From Shinisaurus crocodilurus (lineage: Eukaryota > Chordata > Lepidosauria > Squamata > Shinisauridae), in the NCBI GenBank assembly GCA_021292165.1, contig CM037879.1:23605817-23669816 (forward strand): 64,000 bases of DNA, written 5' to 3'. The notes under the pieces were generated by a model, which saw only the letters and a list, made by a program, of their open reading frames with translations, was not told where the DNA came from and ran no database searches. Position numbers and translations under genes: made by a program. Positions within the stretch are counted from its first letter, which is position 1. Every line of letters starts with the position of its first letter. This document shows, one piece after another, positions 51,460 to 62,782 of this stretch.

Positions 51460-51460
51460 G
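51389..51460. repeat. compound microsatellite (CT)n (AT)n (AC)n
   Basis: About 12 CT, 14 AT and 10 AC units in sequence. Confidence 0.95.
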
Positions 51461-51539
51461 TTGTGGGCATCAATATATAGAATATGGGATTACATCAACA
51501 TGATAAACAAAATGAAACAATCCAGTAAATAATAAGGAT

Positions 51540-52732
51540 CCCAGTTGTTTGGATATTGGTGTTAGAAGGGGTGAAAATTGGCTTGGCAAGAAGAGTGCAG
51601 TGCCAGTGGGGTTAGAGTGCGGCAGAGCCAATGGGTATGGGCAAGGGTTAAAGGCAGCGCCCCGCAAATTTTGGCTGGACTGGATGGCAAAAAAATGTGG
51701 TGATCTGGATCCTGTCCTACCCTCGAGGGTTGTGGTCTTTCCCCCAAGCTCACAGTGCATGTCCAAAAGAGGGCAGAATAACAGGGTGAGTGCGGCGAGT
51801 GAAAAGGGGGCTGGCATGAAGGGTCGGCATGGCTGGGCATCTGCCAAGACCCCACACTTCATCAGGGGGTCCACTTGAACTTACACACTAACATTGGACA
51901 TGAGGGACTCAGCAGAGGGAAGTGGAGGCATGGGTGGATAAGGTAGGAGCATGTGACCATTTTGCTTAGGCCAAGGACTGGAAACAAGGCCCTATGAGGA
52001 GAGACTGAAAGAACTGGGCATGTTTAGCCTTCAGAAGAGGAGACTGAGGGGAGATATGATCGCACTCTTCCAGTACTTGAAGGGATGTCACACAGAGGAG
52101 GGCCAGGATCTCGATCATCCCAGTTTGCAGGACACGGAATAATGGGCTCAAGTTACAGGAACCCAGATTCCACCTGAACATCAGAAAAAAATTCCTGACC
52201 GTTAGAGCAATACGACAATGGAACCAACTACCTAGGGAGGTGGTGGGCTCTCCCACTCTGGAGGCATTCAAGGTGCAGCTGGACAGCCATCTGTCAGGGA
52301 TGCTTTGACCTGGATTCCTGCATTGAGCAGGGGGTTGGACTCGATGGCCTTGTAGGCCCCTTCCAACTCTACTTTTCTATGATTCTAAGTTACAGTTGGG
52401 CATGGGAGCCAGAGGATTTTGCCAAGGACCTCATGGAAAAGGCGGGTTTTTGAGGAGAGATTTGAAAGAAGCAAGAGATGTGGCATCGTGCAAAGATGGG
52501 GAAAGACTTCCAGGGAACAGTTCTGGGAAACTGGGAAAGAGTTTCCAGGCACAAAGGGCAGCAATGCAGAAAGAGTGGAGTGGACTGAGGTAGCAGAGGG
52601 TGGTGGAGCTGGAGCAGTGAAAGTCTGGGGCAGGGAGGTAAAGGGATTAAAGAGTAGAGAGATAAGGGGAGATAAGGCCATTGAGGGCTTTGAAGGTCAG
52701 GAGAAAGATATACTCAAGAAGAGGTGTATCCT
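51540..52732 (+). repeat. unclassified LINE-like repeat, split by a CR1
   Basis: GGGCATCTGCCAAGACCCCA near 51836 resembles GGGCACCTGCCAAGAGCCCA at 54375. After the CR1, 52430-52700 (GGCGGGTTTTTGAGGAGAG, TTCCAGGCACAAAGGGCAGC, GGCCATTGAGGGCTTTGAAG) has the style of an L2-like 3' region. These links are tentative. Confidence 0.35.
51972..52386 (+). mobile_element. CR1 LINE 3' end
   Basis: From AAGGACTGGAAACAAGGCCC to TTCTATGATTCTA it matches 37858-38280 almost throughout. It lacks about a dozen bases (CTTCTCGATC region) near 52110. 5'-truncated in the C-terminal coding region. Confidence 0.95.
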
Positions 52733-52978
52733 TAGTGGGGCCACTTCTGCATCACCAAAAAAGAGGAAACCCAACACCCAAACAAACAAACAAACAAAAG
52801 GGCAAAAGAGGATACAGATTTGCATTAAAATGGCATGGACTAATGTATATGCATAGATGCAAATTAAGAAATGATGGCTAAAATTTAAATACATCTCACC
52901 ATAGCAGGGCAGACTGAGACCAGGTGACCTTGTATGTCTGGACTGTCCTCCCTGAAGCAGGATACATGGCCATCCCTA
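52733..52978. mobile_element. non-autonomous hAT (CAGGGTGGCCA family), shortened
   Basis: AGTGGGGCCACTTCTGCATC, AAAGAGGATACAGATTTGC, CATCTCACCATAGCAGGGCA and GGACTGTCCTCCCTGAAGC follow the family; part of the right half is missing. An (AAAC)n run lies inside. Confidence 0.65.
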
Positions 52979-52984
52979 TAACTG

Positions 52985-54290
52985 CTTTCAACAGGCCATA
53001 AATACTCCTCCTTCTGAATGGCTTACCATATTGTTCTCTCTCTCTAATAAAGGCTATCTGGAAATTCTAGCTGCTAGAACTGAATGAAGAACGAGATCAT
53101 GGCAGCTTATATGTTGATTATTTAGGCCCAACCTACATGTTAAATTTCATCTGCATGTCTCCCTGGTTTCCATTCAGTGCTAGTTGTAGGGGGCAGGGAA
53201 TCTCTGAATACAATACTGTCATGTCCTGCATCTTCCATAAAACTTCACCAAGGAGTTGTAGGGAAGAGTTGTGGATTGCTGGCAGCCACATGGTACCCAT
53301 AATGTGTAGTTTGGGCCTCATAGTAGGTCTAACTGAAATCCTGTTTTTGTATATGCCATATTCAGTGAGGGGACCAATAAACAAACCCATTTTTCCACAG
53401 CCGAAGACAAAATCACTCCTTCTAATAACTATCTCGGTTAGTGCATGCCAGTAGGATTGTATCCAAAATGGAGCCACTAAGGGAGGTATCAGCATGACTG
53501 GAGGAAGCCTAAGGCTTGCAGAATTACAATTTTTAAAAGAAAGAAAGAAAGAAAGGGGGCAAAACAAAACAGCCCAAGGAGGACTGAGCATGCTCAATAG
53601 CCATGGATTGTTGGCTATCAGTTAGAAAAGAAAAGGAAACTGGAAAATGGATGATGTGGGATGGAACAGACTGCTGGAAGAGGGCATGGCTGGCTGGCTG
53701 GTACCCTGAACTGGAACACTCCTTACTTAGGAGGATACGTTGCAACATTTTCGTTCAGGCCTAACTTGTATGTAATATGACTGAAGCAGGCAATTTTCAG
53801 CCCACTTAGTTTTCCATAAGATTTTCACTAGAGTGTATTACTATATTAGTCTAATCTGGTGGGATCCCTGAAATTGTCTAATGAAAGTTTGTGTGCATGC
53901 ATGCTTAAGAGTAGCAGCGGCCAGCTCATGTTCCGCTTTTATGCTCTGGAAGTGTTCCAGCCTGTTATGCAACAGCAGGTTTCCAGGGGCAAACACCCTG
54001 CCTCTCCCCTCCTGCTAGACTTTTCCTTCTCAGTGCTTCTCCTTAGAAGGCAATAAGTGCCTCTATTTGCAGCCGAAATCATCCGGTCAAATCTTGTTTG
54101 GCAGCTCGCTCGCGTGCCACCCTCCAAGGCCTCCGGACAATGGTCAATTACTTTAAAATGTTCCACATTTTGTTTGCTATCTATAGATTCAAACTAAGTA
54201 CCGGCGCATAATTGACCAGGGGAAAGAACAGTGAACGGAAAGACTACTGGCATCGAAAAATACGCAGCACGTACTGGGACCCCCCTGAAC
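52985..54290. other. mostly single-copy DNA; possible conserved block at 54060-54200
   Basis: There is a short (AAAG)n at 53537-53557. Bases 54060-54200 (TCCGGACAATGGTCAATTAC, GTTTGCTATCTATAGATTC) look complex and unlike the neighbouring repeats. No exon is recognised. Confidence 0.3.
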
Positions 54291-54299
54291 ACCTACCTG

Positions 54300-54535
54300 A
54301 TGCCACCTCGTTCTGTTTCTTCCCCCTGAGCTCAGACAGAACCAGGGTCGGAGTCAAGGGTAGGCCTGGTTGGGCACCTGCCAAGAGCCCACACCCCAGC
54401 AGGGGCCCACAAACAAGAGCCCCCAGACTTGCTCCCCCTCTGCGCCATCGCAACCTGCTTGTTCACCTGCCTTTCACTCTGGGCCAGACAACAGTGGGGG
54501 TGAGTGGGAGGAGCAGTAGATGCCACTGCCTAATA
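54300..54535. repeat. left part of an unclassified dispersed repeat
   Basis: GGGCACCTGCCAAGAGCCCA and CACCCCAGCAGGGGCCC recur in looser form at 51836-51872. The stretch ends at the hAT MITE target site, and the same repeat probably continues at 55452-55660. Confidence 0.4.
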
Positions 54536-55451
54536 CAGTGTTCTCCAACCTCGGGTCCCCAGATGTTTTTGGCCTACAACTCCCAGCATGCCCCAGCCAG
54601 CATCGCTGGCTGGGGCATAGAATATAGATCAAAAATAGGTGAGGGGCTACAGGCCATCGGTCCCCCCCTGTCAAGCGAATCAGTCAAGCATCTGACGATG
54701 TGGCCTGAATGCAGAGGGAGAGCTCCCAGGAGTGATTCATGCCCTGACAGCAGGAATTTTTTGCTTTTAGGTGTCTGGTTCAGAGCCCATTATCCGGCCT
54801 CAAACTGGCAGAAGAGATCTTTGCTGTGTATTCAATACTGAAGGCCTCCCTCAGTCTCCTTTCGAAGCACTTCTTTGTTCTCTCATAGGGCCTTGTTTCC
54901 AGTCCCTTTATCATCCTTGTTGCCCTCCTCTGAACCCTCTCCAGTTTGTCTATGTCCTTCTTAAAGTGAGGTGCCCAGAACTGGACGCAGTACTCAAGAT
55001 GAGGCCTAACCAGTGCCGAGTAAAGGGGAATTATCACTTCCCGCGATTTGGAAGCTATACTTCTATTAATACAGCCCAAAATAGCATTTGCCTTCTTTGC
55101 AGCCACATCGCATTGCTGGCTCATATTCAGTTTGTGATCTACCACAATTCCAAGATCCTTCTCACTTGTAGTATTGTTGAGCCAAGTGTCCCCCATTCTG
55201 TAACTCTGCATTTGGTTTCCTCTCCCTAGGTGCAGCACTTGGCATTTATCCCTATTAAATTTCATTCTGTTGTTTTCGGCCCAGCGCTCCAGCCTATCGA
55301 GGTCACTTTGAATTTTGTTTCTGTCTTCCAGAGTATTAGCTGTTCCACCCAACTTTGTGTCATCTGCAAATTTGATAAGCATTCCCTGTACCTCCTCATG
55401 CTGGGAGTTGTAGGCCAAAAACATCTGGGGACCCGAGGTTGGCGAACACTG
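54536..55451. mobile_element. hAT foldback MITE split by a CR1
   Basis: Left arm 54536-54618 (CAGTGTTCTCCAACCTCGGG to GGCTGGGGCAT) and right arm 55397-55451 (ATGCTGGGAGTTG to CGAACACTG) form one hairpin element with a perfect 8-base duplication GCCTAATA (54528-54535 and 55452-55459). The insert of about 780 bp is CR1. Confidence 0.95.
54617..55398 (-). mobile_element. CR1 LINE fragment inside a hAT MITE
   Basis: Bases 54877-55396 are nearly identical to the inverse of 37380-37900 (the minus strand encodes FADDTKLGG and the RT C-terminus, EEVQG at the truncation). Bases 54619-54870 correspond to the CR1 3' UTR but are strongly diverged and shortened, beginning ATAGAATATAGATC where other copies have ATAGAATCATAG. 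CAT occurs at both junctions and may be a short duplication. Confidence 0.85.
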
Positions 55452-55660
55452 GCCTAATAAATCACTGGCTCGCTGCCTGTCAAGCAAGTAAGCAAGCAAG
55501 CGATAGCAAGGAGGAGGAGGAGGAGGAGGAGGAGGAGGAGGAGGAGGAATAGCAGCTGGCAACAATGGTGATGAGAAGGTGGACTCACTGAAGGAGCGGG
55601 ACCTTTCAAGGTGTCTTGCCCAAGGGCCCTTAGAAACCTGCTGGAGCCAACACTGCTCAG
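55452..55660. repeat. right part of an unclassified dispersed repeat, with (AGG)n
   Basis: It contains an (AGCA)n-like run, an (AGG)n tract at 55511-55550 and the block shared with 1-135. Confidence 0.5.
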
Positions 55661-55669
55661 AAACCATAT

Positions 55670-55760
55670 TTTATTTGATTTCTATTCAATTGATTTCATT
55701 TCTATCTATACTGTCCAATAGCCAAGACGCTCTGGGCAGTTCACAAAAAAAATCATATAT
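55670..55760 (-). repeat. L2 LINE 3' tail
   Basis: TTTCATTTCTATCTATACTG, TCCAATAGCCAAGACGCTC and TGGGCAGTTCACAAAAAAAA are an inverted L2 terminus. Confidence 0.65.
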
Positions 55761-55998
55761 TTCCCCTCCAAGCCGATTAATTTTGTTCACGTTGAGATTG
55801 TTCTATTTTCAGGCTTAAGCTCGTCGTTTCTTCTTTCTTTCTTTTTTTGAAGGTCCGCCATGGAAAGGTGCACTTTTTTTTTTGGCGTGCATTCCCCCCC
55901 CCAAGGTATTACATTTGGGTAAATTCATATCAACATCTCGATGAAACACATTTTTCACCCATCTTGACTGAAATCTAAGTACACATAATAATTCTTCT

Positions 55999-56211
55999 TA
56001 TGGGAGGCTGGTGACTCCTATTTCAGTGGGGCTCCTAATCTACTATTGCAGAATTTAATTGGAACTTTATAGGAGCTATCCATGGTGCTGAACTCCACCC
56101 ACCCACCCCCAAAAAATAGGTTCACCACCATGGATAGCTCCTATAAAGCTCCAAATAAAACCTGCAATGTATTAGGAGCCCCACTGAAATAGGAGTCACT
56201 AGCCTCTCCTG
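55999..56211. mobile_element. hAT-type foldback MITE (CAGGGGAGGCTGG family), 213 bp
   Basis: GGGAGGCTGGTGACTCCTAT on the left and AGGAGTCACTAGCCTCTCCT on the right; the hairpin passes through GGAGCTATCCATGG facing CCATGGATAGCTCC. The flanking octamers do not match. Confidence 0.8.
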
Positions 56212-56214
56212 TTG

Positions 56215-56955
56215 TGACATGTATCACAATCACCAGCTGTGGCACAATGTTTACAAATGAAAGGAACAGAATGGCTGGTAAACAAGTTATGTTTTGTCTC
56301 CTACTTCCTGTGTGTTTCTCATGGGAAAAGTAGGTGTGAAAGAAATACGAGCTGGTCACATGGTTTGTATGTTCTGATGACGGACTGACTTGTTGTTTTC
56401 TGTCTGTAGCCATTTTGGAGAGATGTTGAACTGTTCTCTCTTCTTCACTCCCTTGTCTTCTGACTAGTGCTTGCTGGACTTAATGCAATCATGTAATGTC
56501 TTAGCTGAGGTGGAGTAAACACCTTGCTCCACTGGATTAAATGCTTGCTATGCATTATACTCTGCACATGGACTGTAATTAGGAGATGTATGCTCTGTAG
56601 AATATACTTGCTAAAGTAAATAAACAGGTAGAATAGACCTGTGGAGTTTACAGAGTTATTTCCTTATTACTGGAATCTGCAAACAGGAGGAAGCTGAGTT
56701 GGCTGACATCCCATACGCTGGAAGGGCTGCGCTGAGAGTGGGAGAGACAGATCTGAACTTCTGTGTGTAGATTTATGGGCGTCTGCACACGGGAATAGGA
56801 TTTTAAATCTTCCATCTCACACAAGCGAGACTCTCTGCTTTTTCCTCGCGCGCCTTCATCTCCTACCGGAGGTTGGACATAATCATGGCTAGACTGTCTA
56901 TAATGTGCTGGTTTTCTGTTGCTTCCACATCACAGTGCTCTGGCTGGTTATGATG
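56215..56955. other. no recognised element
   Basis: 56380-56660 has an LTR-like flavour (AAAGTAAATAAACAGG followed by GTGGAGTTTACAGAG) but no second copy or duplication is visible here. Confidence 0.3.
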
Positions 56956-56956
56956 G

Positions 56957-57475
<519 letters not shown>

Positions 57476-57479
57476 TTCC

Positions 57480-57830
57480 ACACCGAAGCCCTATCGGCAT
57501 CCTTTGCCTTGGTCTCCAGTCGGTACTGACACTGCTGCTGCCCAAGGTCAGGTGGAATTTAGGGGCGATTTAATTCCTCAAGGCCCTACAAGCCTCCTGG
57601 TCAAGCTCCTCTGCCCGAAGCTGTTGGCTTTCCTGGGTTATTTATACATAATTGCATTTGCAATTATTTGCAATTAGCTCTTGCTATTATTGCTCCACTC
57701 CTGCCCTTCTGACATGTCCCTCCCATGGGAATTCTCCCACACTTTCCTGGGGCTTTTTAAGGTACACCAGATGGGAAGCTGCTTAAGACCGAGAATTTCT
57801 GATATCACTGGGACTTTGGCTACTTTACTT
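57480..57830. other. possible continuation of the L2 fragment, otherwise unassigned
   Basis: No firm family assignment could be made. Confidence 0.25.
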
Positions 57831-57833
57831 CAG

Positions 57834-58016
57834 GGGTGGGAAGCCTCAAGCCCTGGGTTCCAATCCGGCCCGCTGGGGTTCTCCAGATAGCCACACACCC
57901 TTCCCCTGACCCCGCCCCTTTCCCTCCAACCTCCAGTTGCTTTGGGGTTTCCCGGCTTTTGTGCAGTTCCCCCACACCCCTAAAAAGGCTGAAATGCCTC
58001 TCTGAAGGCTTAGTTA
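57834..58016. mobile_element. 5' fragment of hAT (CAGGGGTGTTGAACC family)
   Basis: AGGGGTGGGAAGCCTCAAGC, GGCCCGCTGGGGTTCTCCAG, GGTTTCCCGGCTTTTGTGCA and GAAATGCCTCTCTGAAGGC follow the left part of 49369-49969 and 11536-11750. The right part is missing. Confidence 0.7.
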
Positions 58017-58480
58017 AGCAAGGCAGGGTACAACAATTTAAAACAATAAAGCCTTAAAACAATAAAAAGAACAACATTAAAAACATTGAACTACCCATTT
58101 TGAAAGGCTAACGTGAAAAAATTTACACCCTTTCTAAAGGTCAAGAGACGGGGGCCAACTGTAGTTCTTGAGGGAGTGTATTCCTTAATTTGGGGGGTGA
58201 CACAAGAGAAAGCCCTTTTACGCATGCCTGACAAACAGGCCTCTGTGGGTAATCACACCCTCAAAATAGTACAAAGGGACTCTCTTGCAGATCTTAATAC
58301 CTGGGCAGGTTCAGAGTGTGATAGGCAGTCCCTTAGATCAGTGTTCTCCAACCTTGGGTCCCCAGATGTTTTCTGCCTACAACTCCCAGCATGCCCCAGC
58401 CAGCTACGCTGGGAGAACACTGCCTTAGATAGCCAGGTCCTTAGCCTACCGCACAGCACATGTTAACAAGTAAAGCATCA
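58017..58480 (-). repeat. L2-like LINE 3' region, with nested MITE
   Basis: Inverted LINE-like order: (AAACAATAAA) sequence, then CAACTGTAGTTCTTGAGGGA, GAGAAAGCCCTTTTACGC and AGGTTCAGAGTGTGATAGGC. The MITE at 58339-58422 interrupts it. Confidence 0.55.
58339..58422. mobile_element. internally deleted hAT MITE, 84 bp
   Basis: CAGTGTTCTCCAACCTTGGG on the left joins directly to CTGGGAGAACACTG on the right. The 8-base duplication CCTTAGAT (58331-58338 and 58423-58430) is perfect. Confidence 0.95.
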
Positions 58481-58484
58481 TCAG

Positions 58485-59070
58485 TTCTTATTCTGTTCTC
58501 TCTCTCTCAAAACAATGGATTTTTCTAAAGGGCTGTCAAAATACCTACTTTTATGAAACGTGCAATTATTTCTTTCCTTCTCCCAATAAAACGTTCCGGT
58601 TATGCTGGCCTCATTCTTGTTGGACGGTTACCTTTAATAGTACAAAGGGCCATCTGTGGCTTATTGGCATTAAGACAGTACGATGGCCGGTAGCCACATG
58701 ACGCGCTTTATGAGACATGATTTTGAATACAGTGGATGGGAAATGTTGTGACTCAGAGACCTCTTACCTACACTTAAAAATAAATGGATGAAACAAGCAA
58801 GGAAGGACTAGGCACTAGGCAGCAAGCAGAACAGCCGCGATTATAGGGCCTTACTATGTAAAAGGGCCTAGAAACACATTTGTTTTTACGGTGTACCATT
58901 TATAGCTCTTGATCAGCTGTTGGTTGTTAAGAAGTGCATTTCACAGTGCAGTTCATGCACAACAACGGGGCCAAGCTCTGGGTTTGAGGGGCCCCTCACT
59001 ATAGTGCTGTCCAGTAGGCCTCTCCTGTCTCAGTGGGTCCCTGCCTACGAGGCCGCAGCAGGCAACAATA
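58485..59070. other. single-copy DNA; possible conserved block at 58600-58940
   Basis: No repeat is recognised. GGCTTATTGGCATTAAGACA and GGCCGGTAGCCACATGACGC are complex sequence unlike the repeats nearby. Confidence 0.3.
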
Positions 59071-59077
59071 CCAGTGG

Positions 59078-59190
59078 CAAGGGAGCCTGGTGACGCCTAT
59101 TTCGGTGGGGCTCCTAATCCAGTGCAGGTTTTATTTGGAGCTTTAAAGGAGCTACCCACGGTGCTGAACTCCCCCCTCCCCCCCAATAGG
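59078..59190. mobile_element. left half of a CAGTGGAGGCTGG-family MITE
   Basis: CAAGGGAGCCTGGTGACGCC, TTCGGTGGGGCTCCTAATCC and AAAGGAGCTACCCACGG match the left arm at 55999. The right arm is absent. Confidence 0.7.
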
Positions 59191-59194
59191 ATAT

Positions 59195-59550
59195 TTACCG
59201 AAGCCTTTGGTTCTTGTGGCCACCAGATGATCTAAACAAACCTGCTGTTTGTGGATGGAGTGATTCCACTTTGAAGGGGACAGAGATGCTGGGACTTGGT
59301 GGTACCCCAAAGGTAGATCTCCAGCTCATTATTTGTTCACTGATGCACTCATTATTACCTTTGAGTAAAAAATTTCCAACGCAATAGGGATGGATGGTTC
59401 AGTCAAGTCTCTTCCTGTGGATTTTCTCTTTTTCCCACCTCCAAGTCCATTTCGTGCTGGTTCCATGACAATCTTTCCCCCCCTTTTTCTTTCTTTTTTT
59501 TTTTTAATGGAACTTTTTGTGTGCACATTTTCAAATGGACATATGCACTT
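59195..59550. other. no recognisable feature
   Basis: TGTGTGCACATTTTCAAATG near 59520 recalls the interior of TAGGGATG elements. Nothing else is recognised. Confidence 0.3.
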
Positions 59551-59554
59551 GTTG

Positions 59555-59998
59555 AGGGAGGGAACGATCCTAAGGCCCATAGACATTGTCTGCCCCCCCC
59601 CCCGGATAGTTTGGATTCCCAGCTCTGAGGTCTGAGGCAGTGCTCCAACCTCAGAGCTGGGAATTGGAGCTCCGATCGCCCTCCCCCTCGCAGTTGGCAT
59701 GGAAAGAACAGCGCTGGCTGCTCTCCGAGGTTGGGAACGCAGGTTCAGGGAGCAGGGATGGCGGGAGAATGGAGCAGCCACGATACAAGGTATCCTGATG
59801 GTGCTCCCGCCTCCTTCCCTCCCCTTCCAAAGCACCATCACTAGATGGCCAAAAACTGGCCATCTAGCGAAAATGCAGAGCGAGAGGACTCAGAGGAGTG
59901 GGGAGGGGGAAATCACTTCTGCCGCTGCTGCTCTGCATTAGATGAGCGTGAGCCTCCGAGTTCAGAGGCATACAGGCATCCCCATAGGATCACACCCT
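59555..59998. mobile_element. non-autonomous DNA transposon (GATCCTATGGGGATGCC ends)
   Basis: AACGATCCTAAGGCCCATAG on the left and CCCATAGGATCACACCC on the right are inverted. The body matches 24005-24605 (TTGGCATGGAAAGAACAGCG, CATCTAGC stem, ATACAGGCATCCC). No transposase is present. Confidence 0.7.
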
Positions 59999-60036
59999 AA
60001 GGCATGTCCATACACATTTTAGAAATGTACACAGTG

Positions 60037-60570
60037 AATCATAGAATCATAGAAAAGTAGAGTTGGAAGCGGCCTATAAGGCCATCGAGTCCAACCCCCT
60101 GTTCAATGCAGGAATCCAAGTCAAAGCATCCCTGACAGATGGCCGTCCAGCTGCACCTTGAATGCCTCCAGAGTGGGAGAGCCCACCACCTCCCCAGGTA
60201 GTTGATTCCATTGGCATATTGCTCTAACACTCAGGAAATTTTTCCTGATGTCCAGGCGGAATCTGGGTTCCTGTAACTTGAGCCCATTATTCCGTGTCCT
60301 GCAATCTGGGATGATCGAGAAGAGATCCTGGCCTCCCTCTGTGTGACAACCTTTCAAGTACTTGAAGAGCGCTATCATATCTCCCCTCAGTCTCCTCTTC
60401 TGAAGGCTAAACATGCCCAGTTCTTTCAGTCTCTCCTCATAGGGCCTTGTTTCCAGTCCCCTGATCATCTTTGTTGCCCTCCTCTGAAGCATTTCCAGTT
60501 TGTCTACATCCTTCTTAAAGTGTGGTGCTCAGAACTGGATGCAGTACTCAGGATGAGGCCTAACCAGTTG
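60037..60570 (-). mobile_element. CR1 LINE 3' end
   Basis: It runs from the inverted terminus GAATCATAGAATCATAG to GGATGAGGCCTAACCAGT. The minus strand encodes [40 protein letters not shown] and the C-terminus. It is close to the family consensus and 5'-truncated. Confidence 0.95.
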
Positions 60571-60935
60571 TTCTTTCATGCATTTTTTTCAAATGGGTGC
60601 ATGATGTCAGATGCATTTTCTTTCTTTCACAGAATGCACTGCAGGCCTGGAAATGTATGGGTTTCTCACCATAAATTGTGTCCATTTCTATGTTCAGTTC
60701 CAGGAGGTGCAGATCAGGTAAATCCATTAAAAAACTTGTGATTGAGCACTTTTCTCAGCCAACTTTAGGGGGGGGGGAGGAGAAGGAGCCTGTGAAGAAA
60801 GGCTAGTAATCTTTTGTTCCCTTTGAGAGTTATATATTTTACCCTTTGTGGGTGTAACAGTCAGGGTAGCTTGCTAAGTGTTTCTGGCATGCCGCTCAGG
60901 ATCAATATTAGTAAAATAGGTAGAAGTCCCTTTAT
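60571..60935. other. possible TAGGGATG-element remnant, otherwise unassigned
   Basis: TTTTCAAATGGGTGCATGAT and CAGATGCATTTTC recall the interior of 13044-13481. Confidence 0.25.
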
Positions 60936-61100
60936 TTCATAGATTTCATAGATCATAGAGTTGGAAGGATCCTACAAGGCTATCGAGTCCAACCCCCTGC
61001 TCAATGCAGGAAACTAGAGGAGGGGTCTCCCATCCAAGTAATAACCAGGCCTGACCCTGCTTAGCTTTCCACGCTCAGACAAGCTGAGCCAGTGTGAGCT
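60936..61100 (-). repeat. 5S rRNA-derived SINE with CR1-type tail
   Basis: The minus strand shows GCTTGTCTGAGCGTGGAAAG, CTAAGCAGGGTCAGGCCTGG and TTGGATGGGAGACCC, then the CR1-type tail GGGGGTTGGACTCGATAGCC and ATCTATGAAATCTATGAAAT. Confidence 0.9.
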
Positions 61101-61329
61101 CATGTTTTGCTCTCCTCACAAAGCTGCAGAAAAACTAGGTGTCCTGGCTTGCAAGGCACGGTTTGTCAAGGCAGAGCTGGGCAGGGAGAGAAGCCTGTTG
61201 CCAGACACAATGACAACGGGGGGTTAGTTCTAGTAAAGTGTCCTGGGAGTCACCCTAGGCTGTGGAGAAGGTTTGTTTCCTAACCAATCTTGCCTTGTTC
61301 CTCTGTTGATTGGTGACTACCACTGGGGC

Positions 61330-61530
61330 AGAGGCGTGGTGCTTAAACAAACCAGGAATAAGCCAGGAACCCAGGTTCAGATGTAACCACAAACCACGGA
61401 TAAAGCAACCCTAGTTTTAAATGGGGGGTTTGTTGCTAAAATAATAATAGTGATGATGATGATTTGTAGGTGGATTTGGATATTGAAACAAACCACAATT
61501 AGATAAAACAAATTATGGTTTAGAGTTGAA
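61330..61530. repeat. possible AACCATGG-type foldback repeat
   Basis: AACCACAAACCACGGATAAA, GGGGGGTTTGTTGCTAAA and AACAAACCACAATTAG are partly complementary. This is a weak call. Confidence 0.3.
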
Positions 61531-61534
61531 TGCA

Positions 61535-62285
61535 AACTTGGGCAAATGCTTCCTCAGAGCCAACCATGGAGCTTCGTTTCAAGCTGATGGGGGTGGGCGT
61601 TCCATTTCAAAAGCAAGATGTTTTGAACTTCACTAAACCATTAACAAACCCCTTTACTGAAGATGAAATTCAAATGAACATAAGGTAAAATCTGGAACAC
61701 GTTTTGTTTAATTTTTACCAGAGGGAGAAGAAGAGATTTACAATGGAACTAGTTTCCCACCCCCATACTTCATATGAACTAAGACCCCCGACTTGAAGCT
61801 ACTGTCCTTTTGAAAAGTGGGAAAACTACCTATCTTTATTCCTTTCAAACAACAAAAAAAGGTTATGTGATATACCATTGATTTCCTTTCTCTAAACTTC
61901 AGTCTTAAAGTGTTTTTATTAGGCTATGTTAGAAGCAATTTGAAATGAAAGCCTTAAAAATCCCACAAGGGTATTAACTATTCTCAGATCAATCAATCCC
62001 CACCAGGAAAAAGAAAAAAAATACATTATAATCCTTCCTTTACAAAAAGGGGGGGGATCTGAAGAAATAGTGCAGAGAAATTCCTCAGAGCTATATAATT
62101 CTCTTGTGAATAACACTGAATCATTTTGAAATTGAAAAGGACAGTAGGAGATTAGTGTACATATTGGGCAAAATAATGATATTTTTTAAAACTTCTCCAT
62201 AAGTCTTGGCAGCTAGGTCACCATGTAATGGCTGCTGTGCTGGTATGGGGATAGAGAGAGAGGGCGGGGCGGGAGAACGAGCTGC
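61535..62285. other. no recognisable feature
   Basis: AT-rich single-copy sequence. Confidence 0.3.
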
Positions 62286-62287
62286 GT

Positions 62288-62342
62288 GTGAGCTGGGGAT
62301 GTACGTGAAATTCATTTCAGTTCATTTTTTCAGCAGGATTTA

Positions 62343-62382
<40 letters not shown>

Positions 62383-62770
62383 TACATTTATTTATCGCCC
62401 ATCTGGCCGGCAACCGGCCACCCTGGGCGATGTACATAAGATAAAAACAGAATAAAATATATTTAAAACAGTATAAAATTTTAAAATCTTAGCCCACCCC
62501 ATATTCCCGCCTGAACAGCCAAGTTTTTAGTGAGCGGCGGAAGCTCAGCAGAGAGGGGGCATGGCGGAGGTCACTCGGGTCACTCGGGAAGTTCACACCT
62601 TCCGGATCAAACATGGAGTCAGACGCAATCTGTGGTCAAAAGTCTGAACATCTCTGAGCTTGCAGTGTGATTTGTGGACAACCTCCCTGCCCCCAATGCA
62701 TTTGACAGCATGCGTACATTTGAAAAATGTGCATGGAAAAGGCATACTTTTGAAAAGTGCACACAAATAC
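62288..62770. mobile_element. TAGGGATG-type DNA element, split by LINE insertions
   Basis: TGGGGATGTACGTGAAATTC, TTTCAGTTCATTTTTTCAGC at the left, and, after the L2 piece, ACCTTCCGGATC, GAGCTTGCAGTGTGATTTG, TTTGACAGCATGCGTAC and TTTGAAAAATGTGC match 13044-13260 in order. A right end is not clear; phrases at 63760-63880 may belong to it. Confidence 0.55.
62340..62588 (-). repeat. L2-type LINE 3' end with (ATT)n tail
   Basis: (ATT)13 is followed by TTTATCGCCCATCTGGCCGG, CAACCGGCCACCCTGGGCGA and CCCATATTCCCGCC, the inverse of the L2 subfamily at 31850-32275. Confidence 0.85.
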
Positions 62771-62782
62771 TCGTTGTCGTTG

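Noticed and set aside
59329..59841. A 170-codon minus-strand open frame as a gene
   Set aside because: It runs through C- and T-rich runs and into a repetitive DNA transposon; it encodes poly-basic low-complexity sequence.
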